This document shows positions 6,384 to 13,383 of a stretch of 16,923 bases of DNA, piece after piece. The DNA comes from CAYHPY01 sp964358485. GTDB taxonomy: Bacteria; Elusimicrobiota; Elusimicrobia; UBA1565; UBA9628. The DNA is taken from positions 1 to 16,923 of the forward strand of contig CAYHPY010000080.1 of the NCBI GenBank assembly GCA_964358485.1. Reading direction: 5' to 3'. The notes below the pieces were generated by a model. That model was not told the DNA's origin. It made no database searches and saw only the letters and a program-made list of their open reading frames with translations. The translations under genes and the position numbers were made by a program. How positions within the stretch are numbered: the first letter of the stretch is position 1; the number at the start of each line of letters is the position of its first letter.

Positions 6384-7060
6384 AACTTGCCCGCCCCTGC
6401 CGGCTCCTGCTCTGCGGCGCCACCGGGCGGACCGGCTCCCGCGTGGCCGCGCTCGCCCGCGCCGACCGGCGCTTTCTCCTGGCCGGGGAAATCTCCGGCG
6501 TCAACGCCGCGGCCTTCGGCCCCGCCCTGAAGGGGGCCGAAGTCGTCGTCGATTTCAGCACCGCCGCCGCCGTCCCGGGCCACGCCGAAGCCGCCGCCCG
6601 GGCCGGGGTCGCCTCGGTCATCGGCGTCACCGGTCTTTCCCCCCGCGCGCTCGCGCGCCTGCGGGCGCTGTCCAAGCGCGCGGCGATCCTGCTTTCCCCC
6701 AACATGAGCCCCGGCGCCAATTTCCTGATCGCCCTGGCCGCCCGCGCGGCCGCGGCCCTGCCGGGCTACGACGCGGGGGTCTTTGAAATCCACCACCGCC
6801 TCAAAAAGGACCGGCCCTCCGGCACGGCCCTGCGCCTGGCCGCGGCCGCCGGCAAAAGCGTTCCGATCGAGTCCCTGCGGCTCGGGGACTTCGTGGGCGA
6901 GCATACCCTGACCCTCGCCGGTCCCGGGGAAAGCCTGTCTTTGTCCCACCGGGCCGTCAGCCGCGACGTCTTCGCCGCGGGCGCCCTGCGCGCCGCCCTT
7001 TGGATCCGCGGCCGCCGCCCCGGCCTCTACGAGATGGCCGACGCCCTGGGAATCCGATGA
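6380..7060 (+). CDS. dapB: 4-hydroxy-tetrahydrodipicolinate reductase DapB
   Basis: DapB reduces 4-hydroxy-tetrahydrodipicolinate with NAD(P)H in the diaminopimelate/lysine pathway, supplying lysine and peptidoglycan. The 226-residue protein has a Rossmann nucleotide loop LCGATGRTGSR (11-21; the usual GxxGxMG has Thr in place of Met), VVVDFSTA (56-62), VIGVTG (80-85), and SPNMSPGANF (106-115). The catalytic segment is EIHHRLKKDRPSGTAL: H138-H139 with K142 in the place of the catalytic lysine, then the substrate-binding SGT. LGDFVGEHTL and SHRAVSRDVFAAGAL close the C-terminal domain. It is somewhat shorter than the typical 240-270 residues; the loss is mainly between the SGTA motif and the GDFVGEHT strand. 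The start overlaps the response regulator stop (ATGA), and its own stop overlaps the next gene (ATGA). Confidence 0.94.
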   Translation: MKLARPCRLLLCGATGRTGSRVAALARADRRFLLAGEISGVNAAAFGPALKGAEVVVDFSTAAAVPGHAEAAARAGVASVIGVTGLSPRALARLRALSKRAAILLSPNMSPGANFLIALAARAAAALPGYDAGVFEIHHRLKKDRPSGTALRLAAAAGKSVPIESLRLGDFVGEHTLTLAGPGESLSLSHRAVSRDVFAAGALRAALWIRGRRPGLYEMADALGIR

Positions 7061-7431
7061 TCAAGCGCCTGGCGTCCCGCCTGGAGGCCTTGCTGGAAGA
7101 CGGGTCCCCGGATGAGCCTTTTTACGATCCGGTCCACCTCGCGGGAGTGCTCCTGGGAACCTTGGCCGCCGTCGGCGCCCTGTTCTGGCTGCTCTGGACT
7201 TTGCTGGTGTTCGAGGGCGGCCTCTGGCCCAAGGTCCGGGCCGCGGCCGAAATTCTGCTGACTTCGAAAACGCCCGCCGACTTCGGCTACCGCGGCCCCC
7301 ATGACCGGGGAGTTTTCGAGGGGTGGCTCGGCAACGCGGCCGCCTTGGTCCTGACCGCCGCGGCGCTGGGAATGCTCCGCGGACTCTACGCGCACCTCCG
7401 CCGGGGCGCCGGCGCCCGCCGGAATGGCTGA
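7057..7431 (+). CDS. Small two-TM membrane protein of unknown function
   Basis: I do not recognise this 124-residue protein. It has a short charged N-terminus (about 1-26, with PFYDPVHLAG leading into the membrane), a first hydrophobic helix at about 27-52, a soluble loop of about 37 residues (LTSKTPADFGYRGPHDRG in its middle), a second helix at about 90-111, and an Arg-rich C-terminus (RRGAGARRNG). Both ends are predicted cytoplasmic by the positive-inside rule. The start is the ATG at 7057 in an ATGA overlap with dapB; the stop overlaps folK by eight bases, so translation of all three is probably coupled. Coding is supported by this tight packing and GC-rich third positions similar to its neighbours. 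Function is unknown; being between dapB and folK does not imply an enzymatic role. Confidence 0.8.
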   Translation: MIKRLASRLEALLEDGSPDEPFYDPVHLAGVLLGTLAAVGALFWLLWTLLVFEGGLWPKVRAAAEILLTSKTPADFGYRGPHDRGVFEGWLGNAAALVLTAAALGMLRGLYAHLRRGAGARRNG

Positions 7432-7897
7432 GTATCTCCTCCTTCTAGGGTCCAACCAAGGCGACCGGTCCGCGGCCTTGGCCCGCGCCCGCGCCGGACT
7501 CTCCCGCCTTCCCGGGGCCAAGGTCCGGGAGGTCTCGCGGATTTACGAATCGGCGCCCTCCCCGTCGGGGCCGAAGGCCGGGGGTCCCTATCTCAACCAA
7601 GCGGTCAAGCTCACCGCCCCCCTTTCGCCCATGGGCATGCTGGTCCACGCCAAACGCCTGGAAGCCGCGGCGGGGCGACGCCAGGGAAAGAGCTGGGCCC
7701 CGCGGCCCCTGGATGTGGACATCCTGGAATGCGGACGCCTCCGGCTCAAATCCCTCTGGCTGGTCATCCCCCACCCCCGGATCAAACTCCGGCTCTTCGT
7801 CCTGGCCCCTCTCTCTGAGCTCTCCCCCCGTTGGCGCCGTTTTTGGAGATTGAAGCCCCCGCCCGGAACTGTTAGCATATTCGCCTCCGGACGCTGA
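7424..7897 (+). CDS. folK: 2-amino-4-hydroxy-6-hydroxymethyldihydropteridine pyrophosphokinase FolK
   Basis: FolK (HPPK) transfers pyrophosphate from ATP to 6-hydroxymethyl-7,8-dihydropterin, the step before dihydropteroate synthesis in folate biosynthesis. The 157-residue protein has the N-terminal pterin/ATP motif LLLLGSNQGDR (5-15), the substrate segment YLNQAV (56-61), and the diagnostic RPLDVDIL (94-101) with the two Mg-binding aspartates D97 and D99. IPHPR (115-119) follows, then the C-terminal FVLAPLSEL. All are standard HPPK features and length. It is co-directional and overlapping with the upstream membrane protein; panB begins one base after its stop. The folK-panB adjacency is sensible, since PanB consumes 5,10-methylene-tetrahydrofolate. 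The panB promoter lies inside the last part of this gene. Confidence 0.95.
   Translation: MAEYLLLLGSNQGDRSAALARARAGLSRLPGAKVREVSRIYESAPSPSGPKAGGPYLNQAVKLTAPLSPMGMLVHAKRLEAAAGRRQGKSWAPRPLDVDILECGRLRLKSLWLVIPHPRIKLRLFVLAPLSELSPRWRRFWRLKPPPGTVSIFASGR
7850..7878 (+). promoter_or_regulatory. Possible internal promoter for panB within folK
   Basis: TTGAAG (7850-7855), a 17-base spacer, then TAGCAT (7873-7878) with TGT immediately upstream, an extended -10 arrangement. The start codon of panB is 20 bases downstream. Each hexamer matches consensus at four of six positions. It could give extra panB expression, but it lies in coding sequence and may be chance. Confidence 0.4.
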
Positions 7898-7898
7898 C

Positions 7899-8720
7899 AT
7901 GGCCGACAAGATCACCACGACCAAGCTCCTCGAGCTCAAGCAGAAGGGCGTCAAAATAGCGGCTCTGACCGCCTACGACTGCCCCACCGCCCGGCTGGCC
8001 AACGAGGCCGGAGCCGACGTGATCCTGGTGGGCGACTCGGTCGGCATGGTCAAGCTCGGCTACGACAGCACCATCCCCGTCACCATCGAGGAGATGCTCC
8101 ACCACGTCAAGGCCGTCAAGCGCGGCAACTCCCGGGCTTTACTGGTGGCCGACATGCCCTACCTCAGCTACGAGCTCGATCCCAAGGAGGCCGCACGCAA
8201 CGCCGGCCGCCTCATCAAGGAAGGCGGGGCCGAGGCAGTCAAGCTCGAGGGCGGAATGGAGATCGCCCCCACGATCAAGGAGCTCCTGCGCCTCAACATC
8301 CCGGTCATGGGCCACCTCGGCCTGACCCCGCAGGCCATCCACCGCCTGGGCGGCTACAAGGTCCAGGGGCGGCGGCCGCAGGAAGCCGAGAAAATGGTCA
8401 CCGACGCCAAGGTGTTGGAGGGCGTCGGGATTTTCTCCCTGGTCCTGGAATGCGTCCCCTCCAAGCTGGCCGGGGAGATCACCCGCAAGCTCGCGGTCCC
8501 CACCATCGGCATCGGGGCCGGGCCCTCCTGCGACGGGCAGATTCTGGTCACCGACGATCTGCTCGGCCTCTCGGAAACCGCCCCCCTGCGCTTCGTCAAG
8601 CGCTACGCCCAACTGCGGGCGACGGCTCTCAAGGCCGCCTCCCAATACTGCAAGGAAGTCCGGGAAGAAAAGTTCCCCGCGGCCGAGCACGAGTTCGCGG
8701 AGACCCCCGCCAAGGCGTGA
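7899..8720 (+). CDS. panB: 3-methyl-2-oxobutanoate hydroxymethyltransferase PanB
   Basis: PanB adds a hydroxymethyl group from 5,10-methylenetetrahydrofolate to alpha-ketoisovalerate, making ketopantoate, the first step of pantothenate synthesis. The 273-residue TIM-barrel protein has LTAYDCPTARLA (23-34), the Mg/substrate motif VGDSVGM (44-50, metal ligand D46), ADMPYLSY (84-91, D85), AVKLEGG (113-119, K115 and E117), GHLGLTPQ (138-145), and LVLECVP with the acidic residue E184. The region PTIGIGAGPSCDGQILVTDDLLGL is very typical of the family. Length is standard. The ATG at 7899 starts one base after the folK stop. Its stop overlaps the GTG start of the following hydrolase (GTGA). Confidence 0.97.
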   Translation: MADKITTTKLLELKQKGVKIAALTAYDCPTARLANEAGADVILVGDSVGMVKLGYDSTIPVTIEEMLHHVKAVKRGNSRALLVADMPYLSYELDPKEAARNAGRLIKEGGAEAVKLEGGMEIAPTIKELLRLNIPVMGHLGLTPQAIHRLGGYKVQGRRPQEAEKMVTDAKVLEGVGIFSLVLECVPSKLAGEITRKLAVPTIGIGAGPSCDGQILVTDDLLGLSETAPLRFVKRYAQLRATALKAASQYCKEVREEKFPAAEHEFAETPAKA

Positions 8721-9604
8721 GCGCGCTCTGGATCGGGGGCGGGCTCGCGGTCTTTCTGGTCGTCGTCTGCGGGACCTGCTATTGGGGCGCCGGGGTCATC
8801 CTCTACCCGCCCAAAAAAGCCCCGATGAACGTCTTTCCGGAGCTTTTCGGCCTGAAGGCCGAAAAGGTGTCCTTCCAAACCCGGGACGGCCTGACCCTCA
8901 AGGGCTGGTTCATCCCCTCGGCCAAGGGCGACCCGCGCACCATCCTCATGTGCCACGGCTGGGGAGACAACAAGGGCTTCCTCCTGGAGCGGACTCATTT
9001 CATGGCCGACCCGGGGGAGTTCAACCTCTTCTACTTCGACAACCGCGCGCACGGCGAGAGCGAGGGGGAAATCACCACCATCGGCTTCCTGGAGACCATC
9101 GACTTCGAGGCCGCCCTCCGCTACCTTAAGGAACACCGCCCCCAATCCCTGGCCCGGCTGGGAGTGTTCGGCATGTCCATGGGGGCCGCGGTCGCGGTCA
9201 TGGCCATGCCGGACCATCCCGAGCTCAAGGCCGCGGTCCTGGAAAGCCCCTTCCCGTCCTACCGCAACGTGGTGCGGCGCTGGGCTTGGAACAATCTGCG
9301 CGTTCCTTATTTCCCCCTCGTCGTCATGGCCCTGTTCTTTTTGAAAATCCGGGTCGGAGATCCCCGGGTGGACCAATACAGCCCGGTCCGCTTCATCAAG
9401 AAAATCGCGCCCCGGCCCCTCTTTCTCATCGGCGGCAGCGAGGACAAGCTCATGCCGGAGCACGACGTCCGGGAACTGCACGCCGCCGCCGAGGAGCCCA
9501 AGCAGATCTGGTTCGTGCCCGGGGCCGACCACGGCCGCTGCCACGAGGCCTCGCCCTTGGAATACGAGACCCGGGTGATCGAATTCTTCCGGAAAAACAT
9601 TTGA
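8717..9604 (+). CDS. Membrane-anchored alpha/beta hydrolase
   Basis: The 295-residue protein starts with a hydrophobic segment (about 5-30, ending GAGVILYPP) that should anchor it in the inner membrane with the catalytic domain outside. The hydrolase domain (about 45-294) shows ILMCHGWGDNKG (76-87; oxyanion HG), the strand FYFDNRAHGESEG (105-117), the nucleophile elbow GMSMG with S154, the acid strand LIGGSEDKLMP with D243, and the histidine GADHG with H272. A complete Ser-Asp-His triad therefore appears intact; the substrate cannot be read, with esterase, thioesterase and lipase-like functions all open. The GTG at 8717 overlaps the panB stop (GTGA), and its stop overlaps the TTG of panC. It is thus embedded between panB and panC, normally adjacent genes. 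Substrate and link to pantothenate are unknown. Confidence 0.85.
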   Translation: MSALWIGGGLAVFLVVVCGTCYWGAGVILYPPKKAPMNVFPELFGLKAEKVSFQTRDGLTLKGWFIPSAKGDPRTILMCHGWGDNKGFLLERTHFMADPGEFNLFYFDNRAHGESEGEITTIGFLETIDFEAALRYLKEHRPQSLARLGVFGMSMGAAVAVMAMPDHPELKAAVLESPFPSYRNVVRRWAWNNLRVPYFPLVVMALFFLKIRVGDPRVDQYSPVRFIKKIAPRPLFLIGGSEDKLMPEHDVRELHAAAEEPKQIWFVPGADHGRCHEASPLEYETRVIEFFRKNI

Positions 9605-10455
9605 AGCGTCCCCGAATTCTGAAAACGCCCGCCGCCATGGCCCGCCTGGCGGCCGCCTGGAAAAAATCGGGGCAAAGCCTGGCCCTGGTCCCCACCATGG
9701 GCGCGCTCCATGAGGGGCACGCGACCCTCCTACGGCGGGCGCGCAAGGAAAACCGCCGGGTCGTGCTCTCCGTGTTCGTCAATCCGACCCAGTTCGGACC
9801 CAAGGAGGATTTCTCCCGCTATCCCCGGACCCTGGCCTCCGACGCCCGCCTGGCGGCCGCCTGCGGCGTCGACGCGATTTACGCCCCCTCGGCCCCGGTC
9901 CTGTATCCGGAGGGCTTTTCCACCTTTGTTTCGGTGCGCGGCCTCTCGGACCTGCTGTGCGGGGCCTTCCGCCCCGGGCACTTCGCCGGGGTGGCCACCG
10001 TGGTCCTCAAACTGCTCGAGACCGTCCGTCCCGACCGCGCCTATTTCGGGGAGAAGGATTTCCAGCAGTTGGTCATCGTCACGCGCATGGCCGCCGATCT
10101 CGGCCTGCCGGTGAAAATCGTCCCCTGCCCCACGGTCCGGGAGAGCGACGGCCTGGCGCTTTCCAGCCGCAACCGCTACCTCTCCCCCGCCGAGCGCGCC
10201 CGGGCGCCCGGAATCCGAGCCGCCTTGGAGTGGGCGGCCGCCGAAGCCCGCCGCCCCGGCCGGACCGCCGCGGGCCTGGAGGCCGGCGCCCGCAAGCGCA
10301 TCGCGCGCATCCCCGGCTCGCGGATCGACTATGTCCGCTTGGTGGACCCCGCGACCCTCCGGGCCCCCGTCCGGCTCAGGGGCCGCCTGCGCCTTCTGGC
10401 CGCCGTCCGGATCGGCCGAACCCGGCTCATTGACAACGTCGATATCCTCTGTTAG
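9601..10455 (+). CDS. panC: Pantothenate synthetase PanC
   Basis: PanC condenses pantoate and beta-alanine with ATP to form pantothenate. The 284-residue product has the nucleotidyl-transferase motif PTMGALHEGH (HxGH type), the substrate segment VFVNPTQFGPKEDFSRYPR, CGAFRPGHFAGVATVV, the YFGEKDFQQL segment, and the KMSKS-like loop GLALSSRNRYL. These are the normal family features in the normal order. The TTG at 9601 is chosen because it overlaps the hydrolase stop in a TTGA and gives a start RILKTPAAMARLAAAWKKSG close to the family consensus. The next ATG (9637) would delete the beginning of the first helix. panB-hydrolase-panC is an otherwise complete pantothenate branch, without panD in this window. 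The stop codon TAG is part of the promoter of the next gene. Confidence 0.96.
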   Translation: MKRPRILKTPAAMARLAAAWKKSGQSLALVPTMGALHEGHATLLRRARKENRRVVLSVFVNPTQFGPKEDFSRYPRTLASDARLAAACGVDAIYAPSAPVLYPEGFSTFVSVRGLSDLLCGAFRPGHFAGVATVVLKLLETVRPDRAYFGEKDFQQLVIVTRMAADLGLPVKIVPCPTVRESDGLALSSRNRYLSPAERARAPGIRAALEWAAAEARRPGRTAAGLEAGARKRIARIPGSRIDYVRLVDPATLRAPVRLRGRLRLLAAVRIGRTRLIDNVDILC

Positions 10456-10458
10456 ACT
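10430..10458 (+). promoter_or_regulatory. Sigma70-type promoter for the HAMP/780-aa/PDZ cluster
   Basis: A perfect TTGACA (10430-10435), exactly 17 bases, then TAGACT (10453-10458), with a TGT just upstream of the -10 (extended -10). It is the best promoter match I found in the window. The -35 is inside panC and the -10 includes the panC stop codon. The start codon of the HAMP gene (10469) lies ten bases after the -10, so the 5' leader would be only a few bases. Confidence 0.7.
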
Positions 10459-10468
10459 AACGCGTCCG

Positions 10469-11062
10469 ATGGCCTCCCATCCCCACTCCCATTCCCACTC
10501 CGCTCCGTCGAGCCACAAGCGCAAAAGGTTCTGGGTGGACGCGCCCCTCCAGCTCCAGATCGTCGGGACCGTCCTGGCCCTGGTCGCCGGGAGCCTGGGG
10601 CTGATCACCGTCAGCCTTCACCGCGGCCTCCAAGACGCGTCGGCCCAATCCCGCCAAATCTTCCATTCCCTCGACTGGGTGCTCCAGACCATCCGCGGCC
10701 CGCTTTGGCTCAGCGGGCTGATCTCGGTGATCGGCAGCGGCCTGATCGCCCTGCTTTGGTCGCACCGCTTCGCCGGCCCCTTGCGGGTCCTCTCGGCCGG
10801 GATGCACCGCCTGCGCGGGGGAAATTTCACCGTCCCGGTCGGGATTCGGACCACCGACTGCCTGGCCGACGTCATCGAGGAATTTTCCCTCATGCAGGCG
10901 GACCTGCGAAAGCGCCTTGCCTCCGACCGCAAGGCGGCGGAGACGCTCGGCCGGCGCCTCGACGAGATCCTCGAGCACCTCCCCAAAAACAACCCCCAAA
11001 GAGAAGCGCTGGAATCCGTTTCCCAGGAGTTAAAAAAAATATGCGCAGACTATCAGCTCTGA
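10469..11062 (+). CDS. Two-TM HAMP-domain protein without an output domain
   Basis: The 197-residue protein has a His-rich cytoplasmic N-terminus (MASHPHSHSHSAPSSHKRKR), a membrane helix at about 28-50, a short extracytoplasmic loop (51-78), and a second helix at about 79-97. A HAMP linker follows (98-150: RFAGPLRVLSAGMHRLRGGN, then IEEFSLMQADLRKRL), then a coiled-coil-like C-terminus (151-197). In known proteins HAMP domains relay signals to a kinase, cyclase or methyl-accepting domain; none follows here, so it may act through a partner or be an adaptor. No histidine kinase motifs (H-box, N-box) are present. It has its own strong promoter. Its end overlaps the next gene by 22 bases in another frame. 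HAMP identity is fairly sure by the conserved pattern; function is unknown. Confidence 0.78.
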   Translation: MASHPHSHSHSAPSSHKRKRFWVDAPLQLQIVGTVLALVAGSLGLITVSLHRGLQDASAQSRQIFHSLDWVLQTIRGPLWLSGLISVIGSGLIALLWSHRFAGPLRVLSAGMHRLRGGNFTVPVGIRTTDCLADVIEEFSLMQADLRKRLASDRKAAETLGRRLDEILEHLPKNNPQREALESVSQELKKICADYQL

Positions 11063-13383
11063 TCCTCACCTCCCTCTTGGCGGCCTCCTGGGCCATGGCC
11101 GAGGACAAACCCGCTTCCGCCCCCACGCTGCCTCCCGATCAGGTCGCCGGACGGATGCTCAAGGACGCCTTCGGGGAGAAGGGACTCGAACTCCTGGTCA
11201 AGCGCGGCTATCTCGGAACGCAGGAAGGCGGAGGAATGATCCGCCTGCAATTCGCCCATTGGGCGGCGCTCGAGGACCTGCAGGCCGCCGCCCCCTCGGT
11301 GCCGGACCTGGCCCAAGCCGCCCAGCGCATCTTGGGGGACGCCCCGCTCGCGTCCACCGGTGAGACCCTGGGCTTTCTCCCGTTGGCCCGACTTCCCTCC
11401 TCGGGCCTGCTCACCCCCGGCCTGCACGCCCTCATCGACGCCATCTCCGAGGCCCACGCCGTCGCGGCCCTCCTGCCGGAAAAGCCCCTGCCCGAGGGCG
11501 CCAATTTCTTCGAAACTCCCTGGGGCTCCGCCCTGTCGTCCCGGTTCCGGGGCGACCTCCTGGAAGATCCCCAGCCCATGGTCCGGCCCTTTTTCGAGAC
11601 CTTCATCGCCGCCCCGCGGCCCAACGACGACGCCATGGCGCACCTCAAAGCCCATCTGAAGGCCGTCTATGAGAAGGACGCCTCCTCGCTCCTGGAGGCC
11701 GACGCCCGCGACGGCGCCGCGTCCGAGGACCTCCGCTCCTGGATCCGAAAATATCTCGCCGACCAGAGGCGCGCCTTCTCCCTCAAGAGGACCCGGGACT
11801 CCCTGCGAAAGCTCGACGCCAAAACCGGACTCTCGCGCGACCTGGCCGACCTGGAAACCGTCGCCGCCGTCCTTCGGGAAAAGCCGGACCTGCCCGCCTC
11901 CGCGCGCCGGGCCCTGGAAGGCTCCGCCGCGACCCCTCCCGGCAAGCTGACCTCGGTGGGAATCCATCTGCAGGCCCCAGAGCGGCTCGGCCGGCATGAG
12001 ATGGGCGATGCCGTGATCATCACCGGCGGCTACTGGCTGGACGGCCTTCCGGTCGGCCAATCCATCGACATCGAGGAGACCTCCTACCAGGATTACGGAA
12101 CCGCGGGCATCGGCGGCGTCGAGTCCAAGACGGTTTCCCGCAAGAACGGCGGCCCCTATCTTCTACGCCGGGAAATCCCGCTCAAGGATTCCCGAGGCTT
12201 CACCTTCCGGTGGCTGGCGGCCTCCTTCGACTCCAACGCCCTGGCCGAGGCGGTCGAGGTCCCCGTGGCCTCGGATTTTGAATCCGCCCTGGACCGCCTG
12301 GCCGCGGCCGACCGCCGCCGGCTGGCCTGCGACTCCGTCGGGGCGGGCGAAGCCTACGCCGCCCTGGAAGAGTCCCTGAAGGAGGGCGCGCCGGTCAAAA
12401 AGCAGTACGCGGAACTGGCCCTCACGGCCAAAGCCCGGCGTCAAGCCGCCGCCAAGGACGCGGCGGATCTCTCCGCCCTGGAGGCGCTCGTTGAAAAAGC
12501 CCGCCAGGATTCCTCCCCCGAGCTGTGCGTTTACGACACGGCCCAAACCGATAAGGCCATCCGAATGAGCGCCGACCTGCCCGCCGGCTGCGACAAATTC
12601 CTTCCCGAGCTCTCCGGCCAGCTCGCCCACATCCGCCGCCGCAAGAGCGATCAAACGACTTTCGCCCAGCTCTCCGCCAAGGGAAGCTCCCTGTTCAAGG
12701 ACTGCAAGTTCGCCTCGGCCGCCGAGACCTGGGCCCAGGCCCTCGCGGTCCTCGACGCCGATCCCGCCGCCCGCTGCGGCGCCACGGACAAAGCCGCCGA
12801 TCAATTGGAGGCGGACCTGGCCGGCGCGCGAATGGCCTCCCTTTGGAAGGAGCGTCTGGAGGCGGAGGTGACCGGCGCCGAACTCGAGGAGATCAAGGAC
12901 CCCTCCCAGAATCCCGCCCCCGAGGCGGCCCTCTCCATCGCCCGCCGGGTCGTCGCGCGCATTCCCACCATGGAACGCGAGGGTTGCTACGCCCGCGAAA
13001 AGACCCGGGCCTTGCGCCTGGCCGCGTCCATCGGACAATCCCTTCCCCCTCCGGAGGCCGGCACCGCCATCGTCCGCCTGCCCCAGGACAAAGGTTGGCG
13101 CAAAACCGCCGACGAAGTGCTGGCGAATTTGCGCCAGGACCAAGCCGCCGAGGCCGCCCGGGACTCCCGCCTGGAAGCCGAGCAACGGCCGACCATGTCC
13201 CAAGCCCCGGCCGTCGCCCCGCCGGTCGAGGCCGAGGAGGCCGCCGCGGCTCCCAAGCCCAAGAAGCCCGCCATCAAGCCCAAGCGGCCCTCGGCGCCGG
13301 CCCGACGCAAAGCGGCTAAGGCCTCCAAGCCCGCCCCCGCCGCCCCGGCCAAAGCAGCGCCGAAAGAAGGAGGAGCGCAATGA
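11041..13383 (+). CDS. Large secreted protein of unknown function
   Basis: I do not recognise the family of this 780-residue protein. Residues 1-20 are a Sec signal peptide (MRRLSALILTSLLAASWAMA, then EDKP), so it should be exported. The N-terminal half (about 30-300) is mainly helical and has no cysteine after the signal peptide. Around 305-405 there is a beta-rich segment (SVGIHLQAPE; GDAVIITGGYWLDGLPVG; FTFRWLAASFDS). The C-terminal half is helical, possibly TPR-like, and contains all six cysteines: C430, C496, C517, C555, C579 and C649, suggesting disulfides. The tail from about 725 is Pro/Ala/Lys-rich and probably disordered. The ATG at 11041 is chosen for the signal peptide and the GGAG about eleven bases upstream. 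It overlaps the HAMP gene end by 22 bases and the PDZ gene start by four (ATGA). Confidence 0.8.
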   Translation: MRRLSALILTSLLAASWAMAEDKPASAPTLPPDQVAGRMLKDAFGEKGLELLVKRGYLGTQEGGGMIRLQFAHWAALEDLQAAAPSVPDLAQAAQRILGDAPLASTGETLGFLPLARLPSSGLLTPGLHALIDAISEAHAVAALLPEKPLPEGANFFETPWGSALSSRFRGDLLEDPQPMVRPFFETFIAAPRPNDDAMAHLKAHLKAVYEKDASSLLEADARDGAASEDLRSWIRKYLADQRRAFSLKRTRDSLRKLDAKTGLSRDLADLETVAAVLREKPDLPASARRALEGSAATPPGKLTSVGIHLQAPERLGRHEMGDAVIITGGYWLDGLPVGQSIDIEETSYQDYGTAGIGGVESKTVSRKNGGPYLLRREIPLKDSRGFTFRWLAASFDSNALAEAVEVPVASDFESALDRLAAADRRRLACDSVGAGEAYAALEESLKEGAPVKKQYAELALTAKARRQAAAKDAADLSALEALVEKARQDSSPELCVYDTAQTDKAIRMSADLPAGCDKFLPELSGQLAHIRRRKSDQTTFAQLSAKGSSLFKDCKFASAAETWAQALAVLDADPAARCGATDKAADQLEADLAGARMASLWKERLEAEVTGAELEEIKDPSQNPAPEAALSIARRVVARIPTMEREGCYAREKTRALRLAASIGQSLPPPEAGTAIVRLPQDKGWRKTADEVLANLRQDQAAEAARDSRLEAEQRPTMSQAPAVAPPVEAEEAAAAPKPKKPAIKPKRPSAPARRKAAKASKPAPAAPAKAAPKEGGAQ

